A stretch of 64,000 nt of DNA from Cryptomeria japonica (taxonomy: Eukaryota > Streptophyta > Pinopsida > Cupressales > Cupressaceae). A program made the position numbers and the translations under genes. The notes under the pieces were generated by a model, which ran no database searches, had not been told where the DNA came from, and was given only the letters and a program-made list of their open reading frames with translations. Positions 20,989 to 33,338 of this stretch are shown here, piece after piece (position 1 is the stretch's first letter; the number at the start of each line of letters is the position of its first letter). The stretch spans positions 199,437,341-199,501,340 of the forward strand of contig NC_081408.1 in assembly GCF_030272615.1 (NCBI RefSeq), in the 5' to 3' direction.

Positions 20989-23721
20989 TTATGAAGGTGA
21001 TGGAGGAATAGATCTGGGAGGTTTGGATGGAGAAATAGCTTGGTATTTTGGGACATAAGAGCCCAAAATGGATGATGAAGGTGATGGAGGATTAGATTTG
21101 GGAGGTTTGGATGGAGGAATAGCAATTTTGGATGCCAAGTTGGATGTTTCTTTAGGCTTTTGTGCTTCAAGGAGCCACTTAGGGATCCACATGGTTTTTG
21201 ATTTTTCATGCTTTTGTGGTTCCTTGGAGTGCATTGCTTGCACAAGGGATTTAGGAACCCATATATATTTTGACTTTGCATGATTTTGCTCAGTAGGCCT
21301 TTGTGGCCTTTTGGATATTTCTTTTTCTTTATAGATCAATTTGTTCTTTGTTTTGACATGTCGATTATATTGGATATGTTGATCCTTGAATACATGTGGA
21401 TTTTTAGACTTATGACTTTTATACTTGGCATCCAAATTGCTTGGAGGGGGAAAGGAATGCATTGATGGATATGAATGAAATGGAGTTCTTTTGGATTGAT
21501 GAAATTTACTCAAGGATGTGTGCCTTTGCTGACCTTGCATAGAGGACGAAGGAATATAAGGACCTAAGATGGATGGAAGGTATGATGGGGAAGGGATATG
21601 TTTGGATTTTGATGGAGGGATACCAATGTCTTGAGACTGAGTTGTGTAGACATGACCCTTAACATTTTCCTTCACATGAAGGGGTTCTTGCTTATGGAGA
21701 TCTACTCCTTTTCCTTTATGAATATCTTGACTTGTAGGATACTCTTTTCTTTGGGAAGAAGATGCGAGTCCATTATGAGGTGGATATGATATGAGAGAAA
21801 TAATGAGATCTTGAAGTGGATCGGATTGCACCAAAGTGGAAGAACCCATTGTGCATGTTGAGGGTTCATGAACATCTTGCACTGACACGTTAGAATCATG
21901 AGGGGGATTAGGATCATGAGGGGGACTAGGATTATGTAGTGGACATGGTTCAATGACAGGCTCTTCAAGAAATGGAATGGGAGGAATAATGGGATCATCA
22001 CAAGAAATATGATCTTGGAGTGTATATGGAGCATTATGACAAGGAGACAGAGGAACAAGTGGATCTTGTGGAGGATTTAAAGGAATAATTTGATCTTGAC
22101 AAGGAGGAAGATCATTGGAATCCTCTTTAAAGTTGCTTTGCTCTTGACTTTCAATGGGATCATCATAAAGGATGGAAAGGATATCTTGATCTTTCTCAGG
22201 AAGTGGAATGTCAATGGGATTTGAAAGGACATTGTGTTCATGAAATGGAAGGGGATCGTTTGGGATTGGATGAACTGGGATATCTTGATCTTGCTCGGGG
22301 AATGGAGTGTCAATAGGACTTTGGATAGGATGGACAAGAATAGGGGAATCATTGCCAGTGTCTAGGGAAATGGGATCCTGGTCAACAATTGGATGGGATG
22401 ATAAGGTTTCAGGATCTTTCTCTTGATCTTCTTTAGGACACATTTCTTCATGCTCTAAATTATCCTCTTGACATGGGGTTGGACTTTGGATATGCATGGA
22501 GGATTCTGACAAGGAATCAATGTTTTGGCATGAAGGAAATGCACTTTGAACATTTGTGATGGATTTTGGCAAGGAATCAATGCTTGAATATGAGGAAGAA
22601 GGACTTTGAATGGGGTCCTCTAAAATAGGTAATGGCAATAAAGTACATGGTGGCATTGGGTCTTGTATTTCTTAAACATGACAAGGATGTGCATCATGAA
22701 TTGGATTATCGTGGCAATAAATTATGGATAGCCCTTGGGTAATTTCATCCTTGGGTGTATTGTTTGATGAGGACAATATGGAAGGTTCTTGTGAAACTTC
22801 TAGAGGTGTAGGGATAGATGCCACTGGAGAGTCAATTTTTTTGTGGGGAGACGAGGCATTGCTAGACATAATTATATTGTCTTTATCTTCTTCAAAGAAC
22901 TCACTTGGTAATTTCTTTAAGATCATTGCAATAAAGCCACCTTTCTTTTGAGGTTTTGACATAGTTGTATTTGGAATTTGAACTTGTTTGGAAAGGAGCT
23001 GGTTCTGGTCTGATGTCATGTTTTGATTTCGAACTAGATGTTGATCAAATTGGTTTGACATGTTCAACATTTGGCTTGGTGTGTGTTGCGACCTTTGTTT
23101 TTGAATGTTTGGTGATTGTGGTTGTTGACATTGATATTCCACCATTGGTTGAACCATTTGTGGACATTGTATAGTTGGTTGGACATATTGTTGAAATTGG
23201 ACCATTGGTTGTATTGGTTGTATATGTTGAACAATTGGTTGAACCATTGGTTGTATTGGTTGAAAATGTGATTGATAGTAAACACCTTCTTGTTTTGGTT
23301 GTGAAGGCACATAATGTTGTTGTCTCTTTTCTTGAAATTTTTTCATCATCTCTATTTGGGAGAGGAGAGCTGGTATGTCTGATCACTCAAGAAGAGATCT
23401 TACATCAATTGGCTCAATATTTGGATTTCGACCAGGAAATTTTTGAAACATTTTGGACACTTGTGATCTATTCTTCGCAATATTTTTCACTTTTTGTTCC
23501 AATATCTCATTTTCTTGAGCTAGCTTCTCCTCTAGTTTTTGTATTTGGACATTTACATCATCATGAAAAGTTTGACCAATATTGCCTTGTTGTTGGGTTG
23601 GATATAATTGTGATTGCCTTGGATTAAAATTTGATTGCATTGTCGGTTGACACGTCAAACTTTGTTGCATCATTGGTGCTTGGAACCTTGTTTCAATAGA
23701 CATGTCACTATGCAAATGCAA
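20989..23721 (-). pseudogene. Gypsy-A sense ORF, Pro/Ser/Gln-rich, unrecognised
   Basis: One frame of about 911 codons on the element's sense strand is interrupted by only two in-frame stops (near 23383 and 22672) and has no frameshift. It occupies the place of gag, about 2.1 kb after the primer site. The N-terminal 110 residues include a Gln-rich segment and a coiled coil (QIQKLEEKLAQENEILEQK). A Pro/Gln/Val/Met repeat (PMVQP, QPIQP) follows, then a long acidic Pro/Asp/Ser-rich low-complexity middle. A basic C-terminal part has a doubled motif, KSKYIWVPKSLVQA and KSKTMWIPKWLLEA, and two tandem SYVPK...PSKPP units at the end. I see no capsid, zinc knuckle or protease motif. It may be a highly diverged gag or a captured gene. 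Only the extreme C-terminal end is near the duplicated part of the tandem. Confidence 0.6.
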
Positions 23722-25766
23722 TATTTTTGGAATTTTTCAAGGATAATGTATGATATGCAACTAAATGCAAACTAAATAAATGAAAATGCAATCTATGGCA
23801 AGAATGCAACCTATGTTTTTGGTTGTTTTTGGAGATTTTGACAAACTTTTGAAATGCAAATCTAAAAAGAGACCCTTAGGAAATTGAAATGATGTCTAGA
23901 CCTCAAAGGACAAAAGGACCAAGTGACAAAAGGACAAAATGATAATGTCTCCCCTATATGCTTGGATACTAAGCTAGGTTTGACCAAATGACAATAATGA
24001 CAAAAAGAGAAAAGGTTTGATAAGGTCTAGACTTCTTAACAATGACTTAGGGTTTATCAAAGATTTGGATTACTCAAGTATGACAAAACCTAGTTTTTGA
24101 GACTATATGCAAAAAGACATTTAATATGCAAATGACCCTAATATGATATGATAATGACTTAAGCTTAATGAAGAGACCTAGGGTATGCAAATATGAATGT
24201 ATGACAATGGTATGACTTTAATGCAAGAGGACACATGTAAATGGATGTCTTTTATTGATATGCAAAGGAGTATGACTTAGGTGAAACCTAACCTTGGTAC
24301 TTAACAATGAACTTTGCAAAATGCAACCTAGGATGAACCTAAATGTAAGTGACATGAATGTTAAGACAAGATTTTGAACAATGTTTGACAACCATGTTTG
24401 AAGGTGCTTTGAACTTTGTTGGATGAAATGTTCTTGTGTTTAACCTTGTTTTGAATCAATTTGCCTTGTTCTTGAAATGAGATACAATTCAACTTTTGAC
24501 AAGAAAAGAATACAAGATATTTCAACTTAGACTCAAGACAATCATGCTCATTCCCACATTTCTTATGGTAGGCAAGGACATTAGGTACTTGAGAGGTAGA
24601 CTCATTATGGGATTCAAGGAGAATACATAGATGCTTGACCCCATGGGCTCCCCTCCACGGCACTCACTTCTCAGGGCAGCCAAGCATCACTCCCCATGGA
24701 AATCTCCCCATGGCGAACTTAGTATCTCTTCCAAGTATCTGAACTTGTCCTTCTGAAGCAACTAGAAGGGTTTTTGGCCTCTAAAAACAAGGTGTTTAGT
24801 AAGGATTTCTGTTAAGCATTACTCCTTGATGTCACGCAAGCATGATTGAGACATTAAGCCCATCAAGATACCAAACAAATGTAGTCGCGCAAGCACGATT
24901 TAGACCAAGAAGCCCTACTTAGATGTTGATATGAGAAAGAGTTCAAGGGTCATCACTTCCCAAGTAACTGCAATTCCCACGTAACACTTCCTTCAAAGCT
25001 TTCGCCCATTAGGTATTTTTTTATAGTGAGTTAGAATGCCAAGGAATTCTAGCCATACTCACTTTGGATCATTCCCTTCTCACGATTATCACTTGCTTAC
25101 AAAAGCAAAGTGGTCGGGAAGGCAGGCCCTCTAAAGGAGACAAACAATCAAAGACAAAAGCATGGTATCGAAGATCTGGATTTTTGATCACCCTAAAAGG
25201 ATGAGAGCATACTCTCCTACTCCAATGTCACACTCAACAATCAAAGCACAAACATGTTCATTCCAACCCATTTAGAAATCACTAAGTGCCTAATTAAAAA
25301 TCACAAACACAAAAGTTTGGTTGTTTCTCCAAGGCAACCTGCAAAAACCCGAGTTAGAAGTTTGTTTTGTTGTCTTTGACTATCGATTCTGCATAACACA
25401 TGTTAGTAGTTTGATTTATTGTCTTTGCCCTGCGTATGTCAAGATTCTGCATAGATAATTAGTACCAAAATCCAAAGCACAGAAAACATAATGCAAAAAC
25501 TAAACAAATTTCAAGTAAAACACTGCATTTTTACCCCTGTTTTGGACTTTACACAGGCATAGAAGTCATGACACAAGTGCAGAAGTCATGACACAGGCAC
25601 AAAATGTCTTCAAAATAGGCACAGAATGCTCAACACAGGCGCAGGTTGCTTCACACAGGCGCAGAAGTCTTCAGAAAACCCTACACAACCCTGTTTTTGG
25701 GTTTTTGGCCTGCAAAATCAACTTGAAAGCACTCAAAAACACCATAAAGTGGTTAGATGGTTAGTG
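23722..25766 (-). other. Gypsy-A long 5' leader
   Basis: About 2 kb between the primer-like site and the sense ORF. No coding sequence is convincing; the 24361-24663 frame is probably chance. 24590-24790 resembles the Gypsy-D leader at 49740-49980, and 24790-25200 resembles Gypsy-B at 58720-59100. On the minus strand TTTTTGCAG then GTTGCC at 25339 looks like a 3' splice site, with the same string in Gypsy-B. 25545-25670 holds repeats of ACACAGGCGCAG. Confidence 0.5.
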
Positions 25767-25789
25767 TTCACATCAGGTTCACTAATTAA
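25767..25789 (-). other. Probable primer-binding site of Gypsy-A
   Basis: On the minus strand the bases after the LTR read TTAATTAGTGAACCTGATGT. The position is right for a primer site. I cannot name the tRNA from sequence alone. Confidence 0.45.
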
Positions 25790-27353
25790 TGTAGCATAGG
25801 AAATAGGAAATCATCACAAACAAGTATAAAACGTAATAGCTCAATCACAAAAGCATTCATTGCAATGATCTATCCTAAACAACACTCAATAGAGACATGA
25901 AATAAAAACATTCAAAACTAGAAATTAAGCAAACCAAAGGTATGATTTGAATGCTTCTTCATGCGGCTCCATTGTTCTTCTTTCTTCTCCAAATAGATTT
26001 GTTGTAGATCTCACCTTCAAGTGCATACACCTAATTATAAAAGCAAGATTGACATTGACACAAGAATACTCGAAGTGTAAATTCGATAGTCTGATTAAGG
26101 ATTAGGAATCAAGGGGTTTGATTGAAGAAATTCATCCAATTTATAGAAGAATTGGAGAGATGACAAGATTAGCATGATAGTGATTCAAATGGAATTCAAA
26201 TCAAGAATAGCAAAATTATGACATGTCTATCACAAATTGCTATGCAAGGAGTTATGACAATTTATGACAAATTCTATGTCAAGAATTTATGACAATTTAT
26301 GACAAATTTCTATGTCAAGAATTGATTGATTGTCAATTATGACAAATTATGACAAATTTCTATGTCATTCCCATGAATTTAGGAGAGAAATAGGAGGAAA
26401 TTGAAATTAGGAATTAGAAAATTAAGAAATTAGAGAATTAATAATTTAGGAATTAAGAAATTGATGGAAATTAGGAATTAGGTAAATTAATTAATAATTT
26501 GTCATTTATTAATTAATTCACAAAGAGGAATAATTAGCCAATTAAATGAACATTTAATTGTGACACAAAGACTTCGGATAAATAATTAATTATTTAATCC
26601 TAGAGGAAGAAATGACAGACAAGGTTAAATGAATAAGCAATGAGAATGACAATTAGGTCTTGATTGAAGATAATTGATATCGATCATAATTTTGATTAAA
26701 TTATTTGATTGATAAATATGCCAATTGACGAGGAACAATGACAAATTGATCCAAATTGACATAATTGAGACAGACAACAATTGATAGCGAAATGATCGCA
26801 AAATGACAAATTTGACAAAAGGACAAGGATTGATGACAAAATAGATTGCAAGACGACAAGATTAAAAATGACCACGATCGATGAAAAATCGATCGCAAAA
26901 TGACAAGATCAAACATGACAACGATCGATGACAAATCGATTGCAAAACAACAAGATTGAAAATGATAAGGATTAATGACAAATCGATCTCCAGATGATAA
27001 GATTGATAAGAGGACAACGATCAATGACAAATTGATCGCAAATCGACAAGATTGATAAGAGGACAAAACCCTAATTAGGATTGACGATGTCCAAAATGAT
27101 GACAAATTAGCACGCATATTGATGCGACAATATAAGTTCAATCAAAATCATGACTGGATAGCATTGTCGACAAGACCAAATTTGAGAGCGAGATGAATGA
27201 AGAATGTAGAAGAATGACTCGATGCTCGCAAATGATAAAGACCAAGTGCGTAACATAGGAGAAATGTTAATGCTACGCAAAAACCTAAAATAAGGCAATG
27301 CACAAATGTTAAAGTATGACTCCGCAAGCGTTGACCATTTTTAGGTGTCTACA
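25790..27353 (-). repeat. Gypsy-A LTR, middle copy shared by both units
   Basis: 1564 bp, TGTAGCATAGG to GTGTCTACA on plus, very similar to 14439-15821 but with about 180 extra bp near 27010-27190. It is the 5' LTR of the left unit and the 3' LTR of the right unit, because a polypurine tract and internal sequence follow at 27354. Confidence 0.85.
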
Positions 27354-27399
27354 TTTTGCCCCTCTTTGAGACAATGCGATTTTAAGTGTTGTTTCAAAG
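27354..27399 (-). promoter_or_regulatory. Polypurine tract with adjoining hairpin, copy 2
   Basis: Same arrangement as at 15822. The right arm here is GTGTTGTTTCAAAG, so two pairs become wobble pairs in the plus-strand RNA. Confidence 0.7.
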
Positions 27400-27625
27400 A
27401 ACAATAATGAAAATGCCCAGACAATAACAATGACATATGCATGCCCCCTCGAGGAATTGGCCGGAAACATGCAGAAAAGAGGCCAATTGATCGATAAAGA
27501 TGATAGGATTGAACGGACTAACAATCGGATATCAGATGCAGGAAGGACAAGCAATTTAAGGTGCAAAAGACCGCGACCAACATAAGATGGAGAAGATGCA
27601 CGTCCATCTATGCACTGACAAAGAG

Positions 27626-27633
27626 CTATAAAT
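27626..27633 (+). promoter_or_regulatory. TATA-like box for the antisense PMD gene, copy 2
   Basis: GAGCTATAAATGAGACC, unchanged from copy 1, 272 bp from the polypurine tract and 90 bp before the ATG at 27716. Confidence 0.45.
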
Positions 27634-28172
27634 GAGACCAAGAGAGTGAAAATTGCTCATTTGCACTAGACAAAGAGGAGAATTTGTTGCTCTGGACAAG
27701 GACACTTGCAGAGAGATGGTGAACATTCCAATGGTGGATCACCTTGGGGAACCTGTACACACATTCAGATGACTGGACGATGCGGGAGTAGCGGTATGGA
27801 TCTCAAAAACCCATGTTTTCAATTTCATGACTTTTGATTGCTTGCGGGACATTGCGGGGCCCACAGAGGATGCAGAAACTGACTTCTGCACTTTTGTAGG
27901 GCGAATCCTACGCTTGTGTGAAGTCTTCTGCACTTGTGTAGGGAGACACAAGCGCAGGTTTCCTGACACAGGCATAGGTTTCCTGACACAGGCGCAAGAG
28001 TGCATGGAAAACCCTAATTTTGGTCAAAATGACATGCAAATGATCCGGAACGGAGGGAGAAGGGTAGGATAGATCAGATTAGATGAAAAACACCTTGATT
28101 TGAACATGAAAATGAGGAAATGCAACCCGTAGGAGCAAACCCTAAAACTGACAAAAATGTGCCCCAATTGTG

Positions 28173-29978
28173 ATGCAGAGGCGACAATATCCATTGATCA
28201 CGCGGGAGAACCGACCAGATTGCTTCATGCTACGACACAGACTCCGGAGCACAGAGAGAGATACTTTAGCAGGACTGGGGATATACTATGTCGCATTCAT
28301 GCTTGAGATTAGGGAAAACACAGGACTGCTTACCGCATTGGCCAAGCGATGGCATTCAGAGACCTCCTCATTCCATCTGGCGATTGGACAGGCGATGGTG
28401 ACACTGGAGGACGTCTGGCGTATCCTCCACATTCTGATTCATGGAGAGATGATAGAGTACGACCCAGTGATAGGGAGAGATGCATTGTGCAGATTGTTTG
28501 AGTGCGACGCAGATGATTTGGATATTGTCGAGAGGGAGATTGGCTGGGAGACGATGGCATCAGAGTATGATCGAAGATATGTGGTGATAGCTGTGGTGAT
28601 AGCATGTCTACTAGCAGGAGACAAACGAGGACATGGATTCCCTATTGGATGGGGAAGAGTGCTAGAGCGGATGGCGACAGAGGGGACAGTGTACTCATGG
28701 GGACCATGTGTACTGGCTATGCTGTATTTTCAGCTACATCAGATAGCATATTAGGGGGTGTAGACGTTGAGCTGTGGAGTCACATTACTACAGGTATGGG
28801 AATTTGAGCACATAGCTATATGTCGATTGATTACAGATAGACAGGTAGTACCACACCGACCATATGTGTATTGCTATGGTGGAGCACTGAGACAGGGTCC
28901 TTTTGGATACATATTGTACTGGCGACATGAGCTAGATAGACTGAGAGAGTTCACATGGAGGCCATATCGTGATTGTCCTGGATGGTCAGATGACAGTGAG
29001 GAGCTACCGTATTGTAGACAGGAGAGGTACCTGATTGGGCGACCAGTGAATCGCTAGAGAGTGATTGAGATGTACCTGCCAGAGAGGGTTAGACGACAGT
29101 TTGGAGAGAGGCAGGATGTACCTAGGAGGACTGCACACTTTGCCCGATCGCAGAGAGAGACGAGTTAGTGGGGTAGTATGATTCAGCCACACATAGCATA
29201 TGCTGAATTCTCATAGCTACAGCAGAGATAGTGGGATTGGAGATCAGATGTGGTGGATGGTGGGACGACAGATGAGTATGATAGATGGTTTGCACAACGA
29301 CGACCAGTGCCATTGACAGATCCGGATATTCCAGTACCTAGGCGATAGGAGGACTTCCCACTCACAGGAGAGGAGGAGGGAGATGAGGAGGACGAGGAGG
29401 ATGAGGGCGGGGATGAGGAGGATGGGGATGATGAGGACAGAGATGAGGATGATGATGAGGACGGAGATGAGGATGGGCAGCAGGAGGCATTACAGGACAT
29501 ACCCATAGAGCCAGAGACAGCTAGGACAGAAGAGATGGACATGTGCAGGGCTACCATAGCGAGTCAGCAGGATTATATTGCAACTTTAGAGAGACAAAAT
29601 GAGCAGTTCAGAGTAGAGATAGCCAAACTCATAGTGGTTCGAGACACAACAATAGCTCAGGCATAGCGAGAAGGATAGAGAGTCACTGAGTATATTGGGT
29701 CGATTCGGGATGCTAGTGTACGGGAGCTAGGACAGATGTTGGTAGATACCCGAGAGGAGATACACCATTGGAGGACACTATATGAGAGTGCAGTTCCGCC
29801 AGAGTAGAGAGCACCTTCATATCGGGCACGATCGAGGATAGAGAGCAGGGCACGCTCTTGGATGTCATTGAGCAGCATGGGGGTGAGTGGACCTATGAGA
29901 CCGCCACAGCCAGGACCAGGAGGGACATCATCTGCAAGACATGGCAGGGATGAGGAGGATAGAGGGAGCACCCAGTGA
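28173..29978 (+). pseudogene. PMD gene, antisense to Gypsy-A, copy 2 (main exon)
   Basis: 601 codons in one frame from the ATG at 28173 to the TGA at 29976-29978, with no frameshift. The first 193 codons are uninterrupted and show the plant mobile domain more cleanly than copy 1 (TGLLTALAKRWHSETSSFHL, VTLEDVWRILHILIHGEM). Stops appear at about 28751, 28760, 29056 and beyond, almost all TAG where copy 1 or codon logic expects CAG. The Glu/Asp-rich run lies at about 29365-29480 and the coiled coil after it. A possible first exon upstream (ATG 27716) has lost one base relative to copy 1 and no longer joins in phase. For role and family, see the Gypsy-D copy. Confidence 0.75.
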
Positions 29979-32519
29979 CAGAGGCACGTGCTCCTTAGGA
30001 TAGACAGTGGACATTATGTAGTTTGACATTTTGTAGTCAGCCTGCGGGCCATACTTAGGACAGACAGTCCAATTTTGTACTCCGATATTATGTGGATAGA
30101 TGATATGATATGCATCGATATGATGGAATGCAATATGTTATAACTTATGGTTATTTTTCATGTATGGATGACTTATGCATTGTTTATGTACCATTGTGGA
30201 ACATGTATGGATGTATTTTTTTTTATGTGTTTTTGATGCATTTATAATATGAAATGGATAAAATGCTTGATGGGATGCTCGATGTGATGCAAATGTACTA
30301 ACCAAATGGATGCAGGATGCAGCATGTATGTTTGGATATCAGAGCATGAGACCGAACTGACTATCTGACTGGACGGAAGAAATGTTAGTAAGAAGAAAAT
30401 GAGACAGAGGACAGTTAGAGATGAAGAAAAACTTGCTTTCAGTAATGCACTTTGTAGGTGAGAACCTTTATTTTTATGTAGCAAAAAAGATGCATAGCAT
30501 CATGGCATTGAAGGCCAGAGCTGAAATGCAACCCTTTTTGCAAAAGACAGACACATCACAGACAAATAACAATCACAACCAAAAAGAAAAGGACCATGAA
30601 CCATCCTGGTCACTCTAAATCACTCAGTGACATCATCGAGCAACATAGGAACATGATTGAAGATAAATCAATAAAAAGATAAGATGCACAAATTCCAACA
30701 AATCAAACAAACATTTTGATCTTCATTGTCAAAAGTTGAAAGTACTGATAGGACGATCATGCTGTCTGGTTTCAGGACATGCGGTACCCCGTCTAAGATA
30801 GGACACAGTCTGGTTTCGAGTATACTACACCCTGTATAAGACCCATGATAGTAGAGACAAGGACAAATGATTTTGAGGTTGATTGATATGACATGTTTTG
30901 ATCAGTTTGAATGTTTGGTTTGAAAAAGTTCATCTGTTTAAGCGTGATTTCATTAAAGCACAGCGTGTGATTGTGAGTTATTGGATGTATACTCAGTGAG
31001 CTGCCTATGCACAGAGGGGTTACTTATTGCAGAATGCGTGTTTTTGGATTTTAATGTTTTGAAATTTTTTTTTACAATTTTTTTGTTTTCATTTTTTTCA
31101 GGACTTTATTTGATTTTTTTGAATTATTTTAGGACGTTTTTCAATTTTTTTGAATTATTTCAGGACATTTTTCAATTTTTTTTATGAGATTTTTCAGGAC
31201 ATTTTTCAATTTTTTAATGATTTTTTCAGGACATTTTTAAATGTTTTTGGAAGATTTTTTTTTCAGGACATTTTTAAATGTTTTTGGAAGATTTTTTCAG
31301 GACATTTTTAAATGTTTTTGGAAAATTTTTTCAGGACATTTTGCAATTTTTATGATTTTGCCCCCAGTGTCTAGCAAGGAAAGGAATATGACAGGTGAAT
31401 GATGGTGGATAGAGGGAAGACAAAGGCCTTTTATCATGGAGACAATACAGATGCAATTTTCAAGGGCTATTGCGTGATGGGACAAGAGACTAGATATGGC
31501 AATGTAAAGCAGTGACACGACATGAGGGACATGTCAAGAGGTTTTTGAAACCATGTTTAAATTTTGCATCCTTATGTCAGATCAAGATCAAGGGATAGAA
31601 AGAGTTTATGGATAGTGATAAGATATGGATAGGATAAGCAAGACCAAGAATGGATAAGGGACATGGACTGAAGGTCGGGGTAGGCTAAGGGATAGTGGCA
31701 GAAAGTTGCAATAAGACAGGGAATATGGATGAAAGGTTATAATAAGCAAATGGATAAATGACCAAAAGCTATGATTGATGGAAAGCTGCAAACAAGATGC
31801 ATGATGTTCATGAAGATCCTCAGCCTTGTCAAGATCAAAAGTGGAAAGGGAAACTGGACATGAGGGACAATAGGATAATGGAGGGTAATGACAGGGGCTC
31901 GATAGGATAGTGGAACAATGAAGGACAAAAGGATATGATAGGATAAAACCTACCCCCAAGTGTGGTGTGCAAGAAGTTCATAGATTACGCATGATGCCTA
32001 TTTGCTAGGTTTTCATCATGGTACTTGCCCAAAGTGCCTGTTTGCCAGGTTTTCACCAGTGGACGAATTATTTTTACTTTACTTTTTTCTTGTCTTTTTT
32101 TTTCACTTTTTTTTTTTTTTTTTCACTTTTTCAATAGAAGATGGACACATGATAGGGGATGAAAGAAGGACTCAAAGATCTTTTTGTTTGGATAGTAGCC
32201 TGGAAAAAAAAATGGGCCATGACCTTTAAAAGTATGCTCAAAGACGTTGGTAGGATAAGGACATTGAAAATAAGATGAAACTAAGACAAGGATTTATGTA
32301 AAGGATGGGATCAAAGGGATCGAAGGATGGAAAATATGCATTGTATAATGGATAGGGTATTGGAAGAATTGTGCTTGAGTGGACGGAAATGTTGGCAAGA
32401 TCAACATTGGCACACACCTTGAGGGGTGATGGACTGATGGAGGAAAAATGGATCTCAGATTGTGAGATTTAGATGGAGGAATAACTTGGGATTTTGGGAC
32501 ATAAGAGCCCAAAATGGAT
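29979..32519. other. Duplicated Gypsy-A internal region, truncated
   Basis: Repeats 18448-20988, including the purine tract (31356-31368) and poly-T. Identity ends exactly after CCCAAAATGGAT at 32519, where Copia-F sequence begins. The sense ORF of this unit is lost. Confidence 0.8.
31045..31355. repeat. T-rich tandem repeat, copy 2
   Basis: Duplicate of 19505-19830, with the same CAGGACATTTTTAAATG units. Confidence 0.7.
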
Positions 32520-32553
32520 AACCTATATTGCCATCAATGACAAAGGGGGAGAT
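32520..32553 (+). other. 3' end of Copia-F: extra-ORF tail and polypurine tract
   Basis: GCCATCAATGACAAAGGGGG followed by AGATTG is the Sirevirus-type end of the extra ORF (Ala-Ile-Asn-Asp-Lys-Gly-Gly) and also its polypurine tract. Similar ends precede the LTRs at 39097 and 53760. Confidence 0.75.
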
Positions 32554-33338
32554 TGTTATCCGACATGTATGTATGTGATTTGGTCCATAAAGTTTGCTTC
32601 ATATATACAATATTTATTTATCTTGTGTGCACAATTTTGAGGCCTAATATTTCACTTTACCGGAAGTTGTTTTTGGGTTCGGTCTTATCTGGATATGGTG
32701 ATGCGTGTCTCAAGATTCTTTAGATCTGGTCCTATCTGGATGTCCTGGAAAGCATAGCCTAGAAGTCTACATGATGTTTAATGCTCTCAATGGAAGCTGA
32801 CACTGCATGAAGACACTTCGGTGATTTTGACGTGTAGATAAGTTTAGTATCACCCCTTCTATTTGAGCCAACTTGTTAGTTAGTTTGGTGTGGATATATA
32901 TTGCCAAGAGTATTATGTGTTAGAGGCATGGTTGTTGAAAAATAACTATTTTGTGCACTGTATTTATGAGACAACTTATGTACTTCAAAGGAATTGTAAT
33001 CTATGTATATGTCAAATGCAACTACAACAGTTCAATTTTGTATACATCATAATCTGGCTGTAAGCCCTTTTTTTGTACTTTGGATAGTGAATCCAACTAG
33101 CAGTGAGCCACCTCTTGTACTATGTAACTGGTTACATATTACACTATTCCTGAGAGAATTGTCTTTGATGTTTTTCCCATATTGGGTTCTCCACATACAA
33201 AATCTGGTGTGATATGTTGTGCCTTTATTTGTTTTATTGAATTTAAATTATGTTATGTGATTGTTTAGTTAGAAGTTTAAATAAGTTCAAGGGAATACCG
33301 ATTCACCCCTCCCCTCTCATTATTCTGGTTATTCAACA
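32554..33338 (+). repeat. 3' LTR of Copia-F
   Basis: Begins TGTTATCCGACATG after a polypurine tract and ends TTATTCTGGTTATTCAACA, giving TGTT...AACA ends and 785 bp. The 5' LTR is not in the window. It differs from the Copia-A LTR family in sequence but shares the length and the end rich in GATTCACCCC and CCCTCTCA. Confidence 0.75.

Larger units (their letters stand above)
14439..32519 (-). mobile_element. Gypsy-A: tandem LTR-internal-LTR-internal non-autonomous element
   Basis: LTR 14439-15821, internal region 15822-25789, LTR 25790-27353, then a second internal region 27354-32519 that repeats 15822 to about 20988 with an offset of about 11,531 bp and stops abruptly. The polypurine tract lies next to the left end of each internal region and a primer-like site next to its right end, so the element reads on the minus strand. 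Neither internal region has reverse transcriptase, RNase H or integrase, so it is non-autonomous. The middle LTR serves both units. The left flank GATAC looks like a target site. The right end is lost, so no matching duplication exists. Confidence 0.8.

Noticed and set aside
22965-23627. Plus-strand frames of 69 and 150 codons with hydrophobic character
   Set aside because: They are the complement of the Pro/Gln-rich sense ORF of Gypsy-A and show no motif.
24361-24663. 100-codon minus-strand frame in the Gypsy-A leader
   Set aside because: No motif; the equivalent leader of Gypsy-D does not keep the frame open, so it is likely chance.
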